Notes: generated from the letters alone by a model not told the origin. Shown: positions 24,036-39,837, counted from the first letter of the stretch. The stretch: 64,000 bases of DNA from Anniella stebbinsi (GCA_029215795.1 JARDYH010000002.1:362540973-362604972), one strand, 5' to 3'. A program made the numbers and translations.

Positions 24036-24388
24036 CTTAACATCCTTGACACTACCGCTGCCTTGCAAGAATTAAACCAACCAAGGCACTGGCTGAGTGT
24101 GCAAATACAGTTGAACTCTCACGTGTTGGACTTGATTCATAGTGCACTTAGAGAAGAAGTCACTTGTACAATAAATAGCATCTCGTGATAATTTACAACT
24201 CTCTCTAACTAAAGGTCTGTTACCTAAATTAGGATGCTAAGCAATCTTGAACTTTTACAGAAGCCAACTGCATTTCTTCCTATGGTAGAGACGGAGTCAA
24301 GAAGGGGGCATTCTCTTTGCAGAAGGAAGCTCAACGATCCTTCAGCAAAATGACAGAAAGAACATTCTAGATTTAAGTTACTGCATCT

Positions 24389-24454
24389 CCTACTCTATAG
24401 TGTAGTACTATCACTATTTATTTATCCTACTCTATAGTGTAGTACTATCACTAT
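24389..24454. repeat. 29-bp perfect direct repeat at a LINE 3' end
   Basis: The 29 bases at 24389-24417 are repeated exactly at 24426-24454, separated by TTATTTAT. The pair sits at the 3' end of the L2-like LINE. Only this end carries it, so it is not a simple flanking target duplication. Confidence 0.9.
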
Positions 24455-25700
24455 CACTCCCCATTCAATAATTTCAGAGTGGTGAACAAATAGAGTAAAA
24501 GAATAAAAACAGAATAAAAACACATTAAAATACATTTTTAAAAGAAACAATGTGCAAATAAACCGCAGCTGGTCATTCAGGGAAAGCTTCCTGGAACAAC
24601 GTTTTCAGGAGGCACTGGAAGGAAAACAAGATTTGTGCATGCCTGACCTCCAGAGGGAGGAAATTCCATAGGATGGGGGCCACCACACTGAAGGCTCTTC
24701 TCCTGGTGGACTCCAATCAGACCACAGGTCCATGTGGAACCACGAGGAGCATGCCCTCAGATGACCTCAGTGATACGGGAGACGATGCTCTCTAAGGTAT
24801 CCTGGTCCCAAGTTGTTTAGGTGTTTGTACACTAGTACTAGAACCTTAAATCTGACCTGGTAACAAATAGGCAGCCAGTGCAGTTCCTCAGCAAACGAGT
24901 TGTATGCTGGAAAGGGGCAGCTCCTGGCAACAGCCACTTCGCTGCATTCTGCACTAGTTCCAGCTTCCGGAGCAGCTTTAAGGGCAGCCCCACACAGAGT
25001 GCATTGCAGTAATCCAGCCTTGAGATTACTAATGCCTGTACCACCGTTGCCAAGCTGTCCCTGTCCAGGAGAGACTGTAGCCGGAGAACCACTGAAGCTG
25101 GTAAAAAGCATTCCATGCCACCGCAGCCACTTGGGCCTCCAGTGACAGAGATGGAGCTAAGAGTACCCCCAAACTACAAACCTGATCTTTCAGAGGGAGT
25201 GCCACCCCATCCAGAACAGACAAAGAACCTATCTCCGAGACTCAGGAACCACTAAGCCTCAGGGCCTCTGTCTTGCCAGGATTCAGATTCAGTTTATTAG
25301 CCCTCATCCAGCCCATCACTGAGCCTAGGCACCGGTCCAGGACTTACACAGCCTCACCTGATTCAGATGTCACAGGGAGACAGAGCTACGTGTCATCAGC
25401 ATTTTGACGTCGTTTGGCTCCAAATCCCCTAATGACCACACCCAGCAGCTGCATATAGCTGTTGAACAACATTGGGAACAAGATGGTCCCCTATGGAACC
25501 CCATAGCTCAATTGCCAAGAGGCCGAGGAATAATCACTCAATGTTACTCTCAGAAATTGGCCCCGTAGGTAGGACTGGAACCACTGTAGCCCAGTGCCTC
25601 TGATGCCCATCCCACAGGGTTGATCCAGGAGGATACCATGGTTGATGGTACCAAAAGCCGATGAGAGATTGATAAGAATTAACGGGGTTGTGCTCCTCCC
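24418..25700 (-). mobile_element. L2-like LINE, 3' part with reverse transcriptase remnant
   Basis: Longest LINE remnant in the window, with its 3' end at the left. Reading the minus strand with frameshifts gives reverse-transcriptase pieces in order: INHGILLDQP-like, GLQWFQSYLRGQF, YGVPxGTILFPMLFN, then NADDT in place of the catalytic YADDT box near 25400, and towards the 3' end LHWLPICYQVRFKVLVL and LGPGYL. These are typical of L2/Jockey-group elements. Stops and frameshifts make it long dead. Confidence 0.8.
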
Positions 25701-25852
25701 CTGCCCCTCTCTCGGCTACTAAAGCTATACTGTAAAGCCAATCAAATATGGCTGAAAAGTGGAATACATTCACTTGCAAAACGGAGTAACACTTATACTC
25801 AGGACGTAGGTCCTCCAGGCCTAGATTATATAGGCTGTGCTGCATAGCAGCT

Positions 25853-26110
25853 TATAGGAATGTAAGAGGAACTGTGTTGTATCAGATTAAGGCCTCTCTA
25901 GTCCAACATTCTGTTCCCACAGCGGCCAATTAGATGCCCCATTGAGTAACCCACAAGCAAGACATGAATGCAGTAACACCCTCCGGCTTGCGTTTCCCAG
26001 CAACTGGTATACAGAGGCTTGCTGCCTCTGACACTGGAGGAAATATACAGCAATCATGACTAATGGTATTGTCCTCCTTATCTACCCTATGAAGGGTTCT
26101 TAGACAGATT
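25853..26110 (-). mobile_element. CR1/L2-group LINE 3' end, second type
   Basis: Reverse complement of the type at 51.0-51.3 kb: GTATCAGATTAAGGCC near the tail, then CAGCAACTGGTATACAGAGG and TGACACTGGAGGAAATA. Decayed. Confidence 0.72.
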
Positions 26111-26959
26111 TCCCCCAGCCCTGCTACCAGTGATCCTGTTAAATGGAAATCTAGGGCTTTCTGCTCACAGATCAGGCGCTTTACCACTGAACCATGTATG
26201 GGCCTTACTGCTGATCAAGTCCAGAAGTTTCATCCTATTGAAGTGGAACTTTAGGGCCTGTGGCTTGAGGTTGTGGAAGTCTGGCTCAAGAAAGAGAAAT
26301 ACATCTGCAGCTTTGGGGACATAAACACTCACATCCCATTCCTCTAGCTCATGGGTCCACAAAGTAAAAACGAAGAAGCAACACTTCAACTATCACCAAT
26401 TCCCCAGGTATAACAGGGAAATATATCTCAGAACAGGGTGCCAGGAAAAGAGGGTGCCCAAGAGTCCTCTAGAATAACACAAAAGCCTCTCTGGCACCCT
26501 AATAACACCTAAGAATAACACCTAAGAAGGGTGTTTGCAAACCTGAACTTGACTGCTGCTTTTGGCCTGGCTACTGGCATCTTCAGCTTCACTCCCAGTA
26601 CTGCTCAGAAAAATCACCAGTTGCAGTTGCTTGACTGTCCTTAACACGGAACAGGGCTTTTTCTTTGGTGGCCTCTACTTTTTCAAACTCCTGGCATTGG
26701 ATGTTTGGCAGCTACAACCTCCCTTCTCTTTCCAGAGCAGAGTGTGATCTTATGTTTCCTGCTGTTCATTCAGGCAATGAAATTGCACAAAGCTTTTTTT
26801 GTTTTTTTAAAAAAACCCTGTTCTGCTGGTCCCACTGTTCGGTAAAACTGTTTGCTATTGGTTTTGCAAGTTATTTTTAGATCTGAATGGTTTCGGCTGC
26901 GAACTATTTTCATTGTAAATTGCGTTGGGAGCCGTTATGCTGAAACGTGATCTATGGAA

Positions 26960-27525
26960 ACATTACCTTACATGGGGGATACTTGGCTAAGCAAAACGAC
27001 AAGCGAGAAGGATCTTGGAATTGTTGTAGATCACAAGCTGAATATGAGCCAACAGTGTGATGTGGCTGCAAAAAAAGCAAGTGCTATTTTGGGCTGCATT
27101 AATAGAAGGATAGCTTCCAAATTGCGTGAGGTACTGGTTCCCCTCTATTCAGCACTGGTTAGGCCCCATTTGAGTATTGCGTCCAGTTCTGGGCACCACA
27201 CTTCAAGAAGGATGCAGACAATCTGCAGCGTGTTCAGACGAAGGCAACGAGGATGATTAGGGGTCTGGAAACAAAGCCCTATGAGGCGAGATTGAAAGAA
27301 CTGGGCATGTTTAGCCTGGAGAAGAGAAGATTGAGGGGAGACATGATAGCACTCTTCAAATACTTGAAAGGTTGTCACACAGAGGAGGGTCAGGATCTCT
27401 TCTCGATCATCCCAGAATGCAGGACATGGAATAAGGGGCTCAAGTGACAGGAAGCCAGGTTCCGGCTGGACATCAGGAAAAACGTCCTGACTGTTAGAGC
27501 GATAGGACAATGGGACGTGGAACAG
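26960..27525 (+). mobile_element. CR1 LINE fragment, ORF2 C-terminus
   Basis: Translates to WLSKTTSEKDLGIVVDH, then [32 protein letters not shown] and, after frame changes, [16 protein letters not shown] and [17 protein letters not shown]. These are the conserved end of the CR1 reverse transcriptase. It is truncated at both ends and lacks the 3' tail. Confidence 0.85.
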
Positions 27526-28554
27526 CACGTGGAACACCCCTGTATAGAAGAAAACTCCTGGAGGAAATGGAAGAAACAGACAACAGCCACCCACAATGGA
27601 TTTCCAGACAGGTTAAAAGAAAGCCAACCTATTACAGAGGCAATGATGAAATACAACCCCCATAAGGCTGCATCATCTTCCCCCCCCCCCCCCCCAAGCT
27701 GAGTCAGAACTTTGGTTTATAGCTCCAACTGTCAGGATGGTTCATTCTTGTAAGTGCAAAGAAACTCCTGGAAATGTAGCCTTCTACCATTTCATTTTGC
27801 AACTGACAGATTTGATAGACTATGCGATGTTGCTCAGAAGCAGGCGGCTTTCAGATTTCCTACAGACCAGCTGCTGGAGTCCATGTCAACCCTTCTACTG
27901 AGGAATGCTGTGCGATCTGAAATTTGAGGCCCAGGAAGTTCTGGGGAAAGTCTGAAGGTGTGTCGCCCAGGCTTGCTAGCCTCCCCTTTGTGTGAACTGA
28001 GGGTATACTCTAGGACACAGCGACACACTAACAGTAATGCCGCATAGAGCAACAGCGAACGCACAATAGAAAGCTGTAGTTTCAGAGGGGCAGAACTTCC
28101 AAAACACTTATCAGAGCACTACAATGGCCAGGTTCGCACTTAACTCTAATCCATGGTATGTGTTCTTGTATTCTGGGTTGTTGCGTTGAGTAGACCCAGC
28201 TGTTAACAAGCCATGAAAAATCCAGAAAAAGAACCTGAGGTTTGCTATGAGTTGTGAACTTTGGGTTTGGCGATATGCACCCACCCAGAACTGTGGGTTG
28301 TTCATGTGTTGCTTTGCCAGGCTACAGAGGCCAATGATTAATCTAATCCAGCATCTGCGGCAACCTACTAGATGATCCTGGGAATCCCACAAGGAGGACA
28401 TGACAACAAGCGTTTCTACCATTGTTGCTCTCGCACTTCCCTCCTGCTCCAAAGCAAGTGTCTCCCTTTGGGACGCACTTCCCCACATGGAGGCGTGTGC
28501 GTGTGCGTGTGTGTGTCTATTTATGACAGCCCTATCTATCCCTTCCAGGCCATG

Positions 28555-29154
28555 ACACTGACAACAAATCCCAGCACAAGAGGCACCGTGCGTTGGGTTC
28601 CCAAGCCCTCCCGCTGCAGCGCGAGACAAGAAAGAAGTCTGCCAAGTAATCCACAAAGCTTTATTCAGCAAATAAACATCTCTTACCACCTGAAGAGAGT
28701 CTAAACACTGGGAAATTTCCTCTAGGCAAAACCTATGCTAACTAAGCAAGACAATTGTCCTTTCAACAAAAGGGAAGGTCGTTTCCCTAAGTTCCTTAAC
28801 TTCAGGGAGGCTCCCTCTGAAGAAGCCTGTGGCAGGAAGCTAGGTGAGCTGATCGCCTCTCGCCTGCTTTTAGTTCCGTGCATTTTACTCTGTGGTGGAC
28901 TCTGGGATCAGTCAACTCAGAGGTCCCTTCCCCCTCTGAGGATTGCTGAGATCTCACAGACTCCGAGTTGTTAACATTTCCACTGAAAAGGTCTGGTGAA
29001 GATTCATCCCTGGCTGGTGAAGAGCCTGGGAAAATCTCCTTCCCCACTTCCTGTGTAGGCTGGTACATGTCTAGTTCTGTTTCAGAATCTGATTCCGATT
29101 GATAGCCTGAAGCGCCTTCCCCCACACTAAGGGGAAACAGGCCTGATCATGACA
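28555..29154 (-). mobile_element. LTR-like element related to the 6.1-kb LTR
   Basis: In minus orientation it starts TGTCATGATCAGG and carries CTGAATAAAGCTTTGTGG near 28670. A reading frame of about 107 codons (29125 to 28802) is rich in serine, aspartate and glutamate, contains SSEGEGTSELTDPR and then ERRSAHLAS, resembling the frame in the 6.1-kb LTR. The five bases CCATG occur on both sides (28550-28554 and 29155-29159), a possible target duplication, but the 3' terminus is not the usual CA, so the right boundary is uncertain. Confidence 0.5.
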
Positions 29155-29359
29155 CCATGGTGCCATTTTGAAAGCGTCATTCCCTGTCTCCCTCTATTGC
29201 TGGTGGCCTTTAAAATCCAGCTGTTGCTGCCCAGGTGGAGTATACTGGAGGCCTTCCCTGCTGGTTGGCAGAATGAAGATTTCTGGTCACCACTAATGAA
29301 CATACATGGACCCCTGAGAATAAATCCAAGTCAAGAAATCCCATCCACCCATCAAGACT

Positions 29360-29606
29360 AAAGCTATGAACTCCTTTTCTACAAGAATAGAGGATGAGGC
29401 TATCAATGGCGTCCAGGCGCTCATGATGGCTGTATATTCCGTCCAGTATTGCGAGGCAGTATGCTTATTTATATTAGCTTATGGGGAGCATGAATGGGAT
29501 GGTGCTCATGTTGCGCTTGTGGTCTTTCCAAGGGTATCTTCCAAGGGTATCCAAGGGTAACACTATAAGCCTTTGGTCTGATCCAGCACGGCTCTTCTTA
29601 TGTACT
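29360..29606 (+). mobile_element. CR1/L2-group LINE 3' end, second type
   Basis: Diverged copy ending in TTTGGTCTGATCCAGCACGG and CTCTTCTTATGTAC. A small local tandem duplication of TCCAAGGGTATC occurs at 29526-29560. Confidence 0.65.
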
Positions 29607-29837
29607 TAAGAATGTAGAAAGACTGCAGGATATAGTACTGGGTTCAGTGACCATAGAGTCTCAGCTTTTCTTTCATTTTCTTTTAAAAAGCAAGCTCTTA
29701 AAGGCTTGGGTAACGGGCTTAAAATAGTGTGGGCCAAGTCTGCTGACATCTCTGAAGCCAAACCTGCGAGTCAGATCTCCTGGGTTTACAAGGCAGGACT
29801 GCAGTTGCATCTGCCTGCCCGAGACCAGCGATCTGTC

Positions 29838-30236
29838 AAAGCAGCCCTTCTCCGTGCCCCACCAACGCGAGATAAACACTACGGTGGGACATGGGAGAGG
29901 GCTTTCTCTGTTGTGGCACCACAGCTGTGGAATGCCCTCCCCTTGGAGACCCGACTGGCACCGGAACTGGCTTCATTTCGGTGCCAGGTTAAGACATGGC
30001 TTTTTAACAAGGCTTTTGATAACTAAATCCACCAGCCTGCACACTGTCTTGTTTTAATTGGATTTTACGGTTTTAAAATTTCATATTGGTTTTAACATAT
30101 TAATAGTTTAATTTGTTTTAGGATTGTATATTTATTGTTCTATTTTATATGCATGATTTTATCTGTGTGCCGCCCTGAGATCCATGTGATATAGGTCGAG
30201 ATATAAATGTTTTAATAATAAATAAATAAATAAATA
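29838..30236 (+). mobile_element. L2-like LINE 3' end
   Basis: Translates to ERAFSVVAPQLWNALPLE, RLAPELASFRCQVKTW and LFNKAFD, the end of an L2-group ORF, followed by an AT-rich UTR and (AAAT)n at 30216-30236. Confidence 0.85.
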
Positions 30237-30614
30237 ATGTATTGACCCTCCTATCAGTGGCAGAAGCAGAAAAAAATGTGGAAAACAGGCAAAATTTTGG
30301 AATTCTGCTTAAATGGGAAAATTTATACAGATCACTCAATTTCTTGCTTGTTTTAAGAGTGCACTATTACAGATGGCCCTGCCTAAGACCCACTTCAGAA
30401 GCCTTTCCTATATGAAGCATGTTCTATTTTCACTGCTACCCGAATTCTCTTAACCCATCCCGAATACTGAATGTAAAGCCAGGACTCTCCCTGCTCAACA
30501 ACCTTTCATGTCTACTGTGGACTGTAAGCCATCTAGGCAGATAACAAATCACTTCTATGTCTTGTACAGCACGTATCACACTGAACGTGGTACAACAGCA
30601 GCAACAGGAAACGG

Positions 30615-30945
30615 AGAAAGCTGTGTTCACACATGGCTGTTTGCACATAATGGCAGCAAATGGCTTTTGCCATGCATGCTGGGTGCAGTCTGCAGCCTTT
30701 TTGAATATTCAACCCCTGATCAGGCCTATTGGAGGTTGCTATATGACATCTGAACCCAGATGCTATAGGTTAATTGTGGGTTAAACAAGCCATAGTTGAC
30801 CTAACTGCTAATTGTAGGTTAACTGTAGGTTGTTTAACCTGATCGGGAATTGAATATTCAAAATGGCCACAGAATACATGCAGCACATGCCGTGACAAAT
30901 TATGGGTTAATTAACCTGCGGTTTGCCACTATTACAAACCTTCAA
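30615..30945. mobile_element. Long imperfect palindrome, MITE-like
   Basis: TTTGAATATTCAACCCCTG and CCTGATC on the left face GATCGGGAATTGAATATTC on the right (30840-30859), and CATGCATGCTGGGTGCAG faces ATACATGCAGCACATGCC. The centre repeats GGTTAA-type words (30760-30835). Confidence 0.6.
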
Positions 30946-30949
30946 ATTT

Positions 30950-33439
30950 CTCAACTAAGTGTAATATGCAAAGAAATAGGCGGCTGTTTTTACAATTGAT
31001 CAACCAATGACATTACACACACCAGAGAGCTGGAGCAACCTAGAACATCTGCCAAGGCCTTTTGCTTTAACCTTTTTGCTTAGTGCTTCTTGATACACAG
31101 GGAAGCTCATAAAAGTGGAAATTGTTGGATGTCTTATGCTACAGGTGTCTCATTTTAAATCTAAACAACCCCAGGGAGCTAAAAAGAATTATTTTGACAA
31201 AGAATTTTACCTTTTAAATTGCTGCAACAACTTAACACAGGAAGTCTTTCCCAGAAAAACTAATATTTAGCCGCCAAGTGCAAAATACTATTTTTTTTAC
31301 AAAGAGTTCTATGCTTTAAATTGCTGCAGCAGCTTAGAACGGTAGGTCTGTTCCAGGAAGTAGTTTGACTTTCTGCAAAAGGAAAGCATCACAGACCCAG
31401 GAAGAAAGGCTCATACATGCTATTCATTCATTTACATTAACAAGGAGCCAATGTGAATGCATAACAACTTCTCTGTCAGTCGCATCCAGCCTTTGTTTTA
31501 CAGATGCAAAAAAGAAAAACACCAAACGTGTAAGCAAAAGGAGAGGCGGAACCTCTTAGAAAGCAGCACTTCCGAGAAAGTTTGAGTGAGTCACTTCGTG
31601 AAGTATGAATCACCAACAAAATGCTGCATCACAAAAAGGCAAGAGCCATTTTAGGCTGTCTAGTATGAACTGAAGCTTCATTTTGGCCAGGATGGGATTA
31701 TGGGCAGCCATGCCTAAACCTACATTGGGTGAAGGGAATGTGTTCTTCAGCCGGGGGCCTTCAAAAATCAGAGACTAGAACTAGCAGTGAGAACTGGGGC
31801 TGTGAAGCTGCCTTATACAAAAGCCAGGCTTGTTATTAGTGGGTTGCCGTATTGCCACGGGCAGCTAAAAATGGCCCCTAGGCAACCAGCTGAGGACTCA
31901 AAGCCCCTGATTTGCAGCAGAAGGCCAGCTTCCCAGTATACTAGGCCTGGCCAATCCAGTGGCCTCATATCCCCTGCCAATTGCAGTTGCCAGCTTGTAC
32001 ACGCCTCTTCCCACTCACACTTGAAGAGAGGGCTGAATGCTGGCAGCAGCCCGGGAGGGACTGGTCCCATCTGCTGCAGACGAATCTTGCGGCCCACGCC
32101 CCAGAATTCCCAACAGCAACCCCAGTTCTAATGGTTGACAACATTGCAAAGCTGTAACGAATCTAGAAGACAAACCACGAAAACAAGAGAACGGAAGTGC
32201 TTACGCTCGGCCAGGAGAGAAAAAGACGACTACATGTGAAGGAGAAGGTGCTGATAGTGAAGAGAAGGTGCTGCAAAACTTGCCCACCCTATCCGCTGCA
32301 CATAGAGCAAACATCAAAAGGTGCAAGGTGGAGGATGTTTACGTCGGCAAAAGAGAAAGGGGTGGGGAAATCCACAGAGCTATAGCAAGCCCAGGAGAAT
32401 GACCCTTCTTTGTAGGTATTCAAGGAAAGCTTGCACAGGCGTCTGTGACGAACCCTTTAGATATAGGTTAGCCTGTCCTAGGGGCAGGTAGCTGAGGGTG
32501 GATTACAGCCTTCCCAAACCTGGTGCTCTCCAGATGTGTTGGACTGCAACTCTCACCATTCCTGTGCTGGGAGTTGCAATCTAACCCATCTGGGGGGCAC
32601 CCGGTTGGGGAATTCTGATCAACGAGGTCCCCCTCCAACTCTGATTCTTGCTGGGCATTGTTTCCTTGCAGTGGTTTATTAGATCCGTACCAGTCTGCCT
32701 CAACTGAGTACAATCCAACATTCCAGGAGTTTACATGAATCCAAATTCCGCTCCTGAGCTCCTTAGAGCGATGAGATTCCTATGCGTGCGCACAACATCT
32801 GCCTCTGTAGGGCCAAGAAGGCAGCGCTATAAAATCATGAATTGTCAGACTAGGGAAACAGACCTCTGAAGAGGCACCTCTAGCAAGCCTAGCACGTTTT
32901 TGTTTTTGCAAATTAAAAGGAGAACAGTAAGGCGGAGCTATGTTTAAGATGAAAACTGAATCTAAATTAGCAATGAAATACGGACGACGTCATGAACTAG
33001 GTCCCCCCATATATAACCAATAATAGACAAATCCAGTACTTATTTCAAATTGTTACTAGGGTAAATCTCTCACAGACCTAATCAATTACTCATTGTCCAT
33101 TATCCAAAAGGCGGCTGCAGAGCTTGGAATAAAATGTCCCTAATTATGGATTTAAGTAATGGTTCACCAATCCACCCACTTTAATTGGGAAGAGCTTCTA
33201 TTAAACCCATCTGAGAAATGGAACCAAATCACGCGGTCACTGAACAGCTACTGGTTATGTGAGCTGAAACTGAACCTAACAAGAAAAATTCCAGCACAGG
33301 TTTGCTACGGGAAAGCCCTTAGCTAGCTAAAGAGACAAGAGGCAACAGTGCATAGACAGGAAGCACTGGTCTTTTGTCTGGGGGTTCCTGAACTCTGCTT
33401 CTTGAATGCCTGCACCCCGTATTCCAGACAGGGCTGTTG
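30950..33439. other. PSMD1 intron, mostly unrecognised
   Basis: Apart from the MITE at 32505-32621 no gene or clear repeat is seen. A GCTGCCTTATACAAAA at 31807 recalls a SINE edge. Confidence 0.5.
32505..32621. mobile_element. Palindromic MITE, same family
   Basis: ACAGCCTTCCCAAACCTGG at the left, CTCCAGATGTGTTGGACTGC inside, GGGGGGCACCCGGTTGGGG at the right. Confidence 0.75.
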
Positions 33440-33715
33440 AAACTTTCAGTCCAATTTGGAGCAGCTCTTGGAGGCTGCGTTCCAGTGGTGGGTGGGGGCC
33501 AAAATACCAGAATATTTTAGCTCACAGCTCTTGATGTCAATAACTAAACCTTGGGAGGAGCATTTCAACCTTTCAGAATGGGGGAAAAAATAGCAAAACA
33601 TGGGAACCCATCGAACCCACCAGTGATTGGGGAAAAGAGGGCGTGGTCATGTGGGAAACCCCAAGAGGGCCAGATTGGGACACCGGGCCTGAGGTTTCCC
33701 ACACCTGCTCTAGAC
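33440..33715. mobile_element. MITE-like repeat, third palindromic family
   Basis: GGGGGCCAAAATACCAGAAT, CATTTCAACCTTTCAGAATG and GGGAAACCCCAAGAGGGCC occur in the same order near 15950-16140 and, reversed, at 56139-56462, where the ends GGGGGCCAAATCTGGCC and AATTTGGCCCTTGCCC face each other. No target duplication was checked successfully. Confidence 0.5.
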
Positions 33716-34022
33716 TACTCTCAAGGGGGGGGGGGGGGAGGTAGCAGAGAACTTGGCCTCTCTACTTACTGAGCACTGAAAAGCTGTTGTTATTTGAGTA
33801 TAAGGTTCCATGTTCTCAAGTCTTCTGAGAAAGATGCAACAGGTTGGTCCTAATTTCTGAGATCAGACTTCAGGGCAAACGTGATATACCAATCCTAGAT
33901 GCTCATGCATCCACGTCCCTTTCAATTTACTGAACACAAAACATAATTACAAAAATCAAGTTTTCAAAGCACATCAGCAGGTGATCTTTGAAGAAAGCCG
34001 CTCACCAAAACAACGGCTGCTA

Positions 34023-35700
<1,678 letters not shown>

Positions 35701-35701
35701 C

Positions 35702-36356
35702 TTAGTTACGTTCCATTGGGACTGCCGTAATGCACTCTACATGGGACTGCCTTCTAAAACTGCTGTTCAGAAACAACAGCGGGCTCAGAATGCTGGGGCC
35801 AGACTGTCAATCAGGGCTGGATACAGGGAGGATGTGACTCCCTTGTTACAGCAGCTTCACTTGCTGCTGGTCTCTTTCCGGGCAGAATTCAACGTGCTGA
35901 ATATGACCTCTAAAGCCTTATACAGCTTGGGACCAGGCTACCTGAAAGACCGCCTCCTCCCATACGAGCCTGCCTGTGTCATAAGTTCTTCTGGAGAGGC
36001 CCTTCTTTAGAGATTGCTGCCTTCAGATGTGCTTCTGGTGGAGACATGAGAGAGGGTTTTTCGGTGGCCACTCCCAGGATGTGGAACCCCCTCCCAAGCG
36101 AGGCAGGGTTTGCTCCCCTCTCCTATCCTCCTGACAGCCAGCAAAGACCACTTTATTCAAGAAGGCCTTTTGGCTTGTAGGTGGGTCTTTTGAGTCGGGT
36201 GCTGTTTTTTTAAAATTATTATTATTCTGCAATTATTATGTTTTTATTGCATTTTAAAGTATTTCATTGTTTTGATCAATTATGTCAGTAAGCCACTTTG
36301 AGTGCCATTTTTGGGTAAAAAGGAGGGGTACGAATCAAATCAGATCAAATAAAAAA
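35702..36356 (+). mobile_element. L2-like LINE 3' end
   Basis: Starts near GGACTGCCGTAATGCACTC. Conserved pieces include NAGARLSIRAGYREDVTP, LVSFRAEFNVLN and LYSLGPGYLKDRLLPYE. The 3' end is AT-rich, after AAGCCACTTTGAGTGCC. Confidence 0.82.
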
Positions 36357-36365
36357 ATTAATAAT

Positions 36366-36508
36366 CAGCCATCCTTTCCCAAACTGGTGCCCTCCGGATG
36401 TGGTGGATTACTGCTGCCATCATCCCCAGTCAACATGGCCACTGGTTGCACTGCCGATGGAAGTCGAAGTCCAACTCATCTGGAAGACACCAGGTTGGGG
36501 AAGGCTGT
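36366..36508. mobile_element. Palindromic MITE, abundant family
   Basis: Runs from CAGCCATCCTTTCCCAAACT to CAGGTTGGGGAAGGCTG through a centre with CAACATGGCCACTGG. This family (CCAGATGTGTTGGACT / AGTCCAACACATCTGG arms) is the most frequent short repeat in the window. Confidence 0.75.
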
Positions 36509-37020
36509 CATGGGCTCTCAAGGACATGCCATTCTATGTAGGGGATCAGTGCCCCATCAGAGACTGGATCTTCACAAGGCCAAGCCTTTTCAAGGGACAA
36601 TTTACTTATTTAACTGATATCCCGCTTTTCCACAGCTCGAGGCAGCTAACAAGAACATTTATTTATTTACTGAACAGATTTATACATCGCTGACCATATT
36701 TAAAAATGTCTCTAAGGGAAAATTAAATACATTAAAATACATTATGATTTCCATCAAAATGCAATTAAAATACACAATAACTGCTAAAACATTTATATGA
36801 AACATTAACAGAAACATTTAAACCAATTTAAAACCAATACAGTACCGTAAATACAAACAAACAGGGCAGAACACTCACTCAGGTTTTTAAATCCAGATTA
36901 AAAACAAAATCTTAATCACAACACAAAACCAACAAATTAAAAAACGCAATAATAAAAGAAACAAAGAGCACCAAACAATTAAGTGACGGACCAAAGTATA
37001 TGCCCAAGGCCAAGGGCCGG

Positions 37021-37195
37021 TTAGTCTGACCACCCGTCGGTTTTGCTTTTAAATGAGATGTGTTTTAAGATTGTTAACCCTGCTGGTGGTTTTAGGTTTT
37101 ATCATGTTGCATTTTAGGCTTTCCATTTTTGCGAACTTTCCAGAGAGCTTTGGCAGTTGGGCAGTAGAGAAATGTAATGCATAAAATAAAATAGA
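37021..37195 (+). mobile_element. LINE 3' tail
   Basis: AT-rich UTR ending CCAGAGAGCTTTGGCAGTTG and GTAGAGAAATGTAATGC, the common L2-like end. A separate reversed tail-like stretch lies at 36608-36720. Confidence 0.6.
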
Positions 37196-37860
37196 GGGGC
37201 CGGATGGATTCACAACCAAAACCAATTCCAGAAGGCAATCTGCGTGCAGGGAGCATGAGTGAACCAGAGGCATCACGAAGGGGACTCTAAGACGATGGAG
37301 GAAAGCGGGAACAGGGGAAGGGCACGGCGTGGAGTTGCACAGAGAGCCCAGTAACAGGAAGGGAACGTTTATACAGAGACAGGAAAAGGCAGCGATCAAT
37401 CATGGCGGAGGGGGTGGAGCAAGACAAAGAGCTGGTCCACAGGAGGGCTATGTTTTCCAACAGAGAAGCAATGGCCCATGAAGGCCCCCAAGTCCACCTG
37501 AGATTAATGGCTCCAGCACTCTAAAGAGCATTACCTACTTGGAGCTTAAAATTGCTTCAGCCCCTACCAACGTGAAACGAAAACAGAAGACAGTCAATCT
37601 TGTTTGCCGTTCAAGGTTGAGGGAGAAAGGAAGGGGGCACAGGGGCTCACAGCATGGTTTATTTTTCCTTGGAGGATAAATTGAATGTAAGAGCTATAAA
37701 CAGGACATCATTGCCCGCTTGAAGTATCATCTGACTAACACTTAATTTCTGAACTACAAACCTATTAAAAAATATTGGCTTACCGTTCTGGATTTTTCAA
37801 AGGCAGGTTATATCCACAATATGAATAACTAGCTAAAACTTCCTGGAAGATTTGGGGCAG

Positions 37861-38045
37861 CATCCAATAGTGTCATTCCACAAACATAAATAGTGCCAGT
37901 GCAGTTCCGCCATATCTTTCGATTGCACAAGTGCTTGTGCATTACGCTTGTGCAATTGGTTGCGCAAACATAATGCACAAGCTACTATGAAAGCGTGCTG
38001 TTCAATCTCTTGCGTAACTGCGCTTGCATGAACGTAACTTTAGTT
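37861..38045. repeat. TGCACAA-rich palindromic repeat
   Basis: Alternating GCACAAG and CTTGTGC words (37925-37982) surround TGCAATTGGTTGCGCAA, so the strand can fold on itself repeatedly. Likely a MITE, but no ends or target duplication could be fixed. Confidence 0.45.
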
Positions 38046-38429
38046 GGATTCTCCTCTTGCACATAGTTTGGAACCTAGTTTCTGACAGCACAAGGTCATT
38101 TCCGCTAGCAGAATGACACAGCTGGATACTGCCCACTGCATGGCCTAAGAGTAGATCCTTACAGAGAACTTTGGCGTCAGCTAATAATGTACTACTAAAC
38201 AAAGTATTGCGAAGGGATTAAATCACGATTAGTCTCAAGGTGGCTCAGGAAACAGATGTGAAGGCTGAGGAACGAACAGGGAACATTGGTGTTTCTCAGG
38301 GCTTTCACATCCCTGGCCTTTCTGAAAGACAAAAGGATGCAATCCTATATGGACTTTCCTAGGAGTAAGTCCCATTAATTCAATGGTTCTTATTTCTGAG
38401 CAGAAATGCACAGGATCACACTATAAATC

Positions 38430-39837
<1,408 letters not shown>

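Noticed and set aside
28111..28689. 192-codon minus-strand open frame, among the longest in the window
   Set aside because: It spans a MITE remnant and the 3' end of an LTR-like element, so it is a chance frame through repeats.
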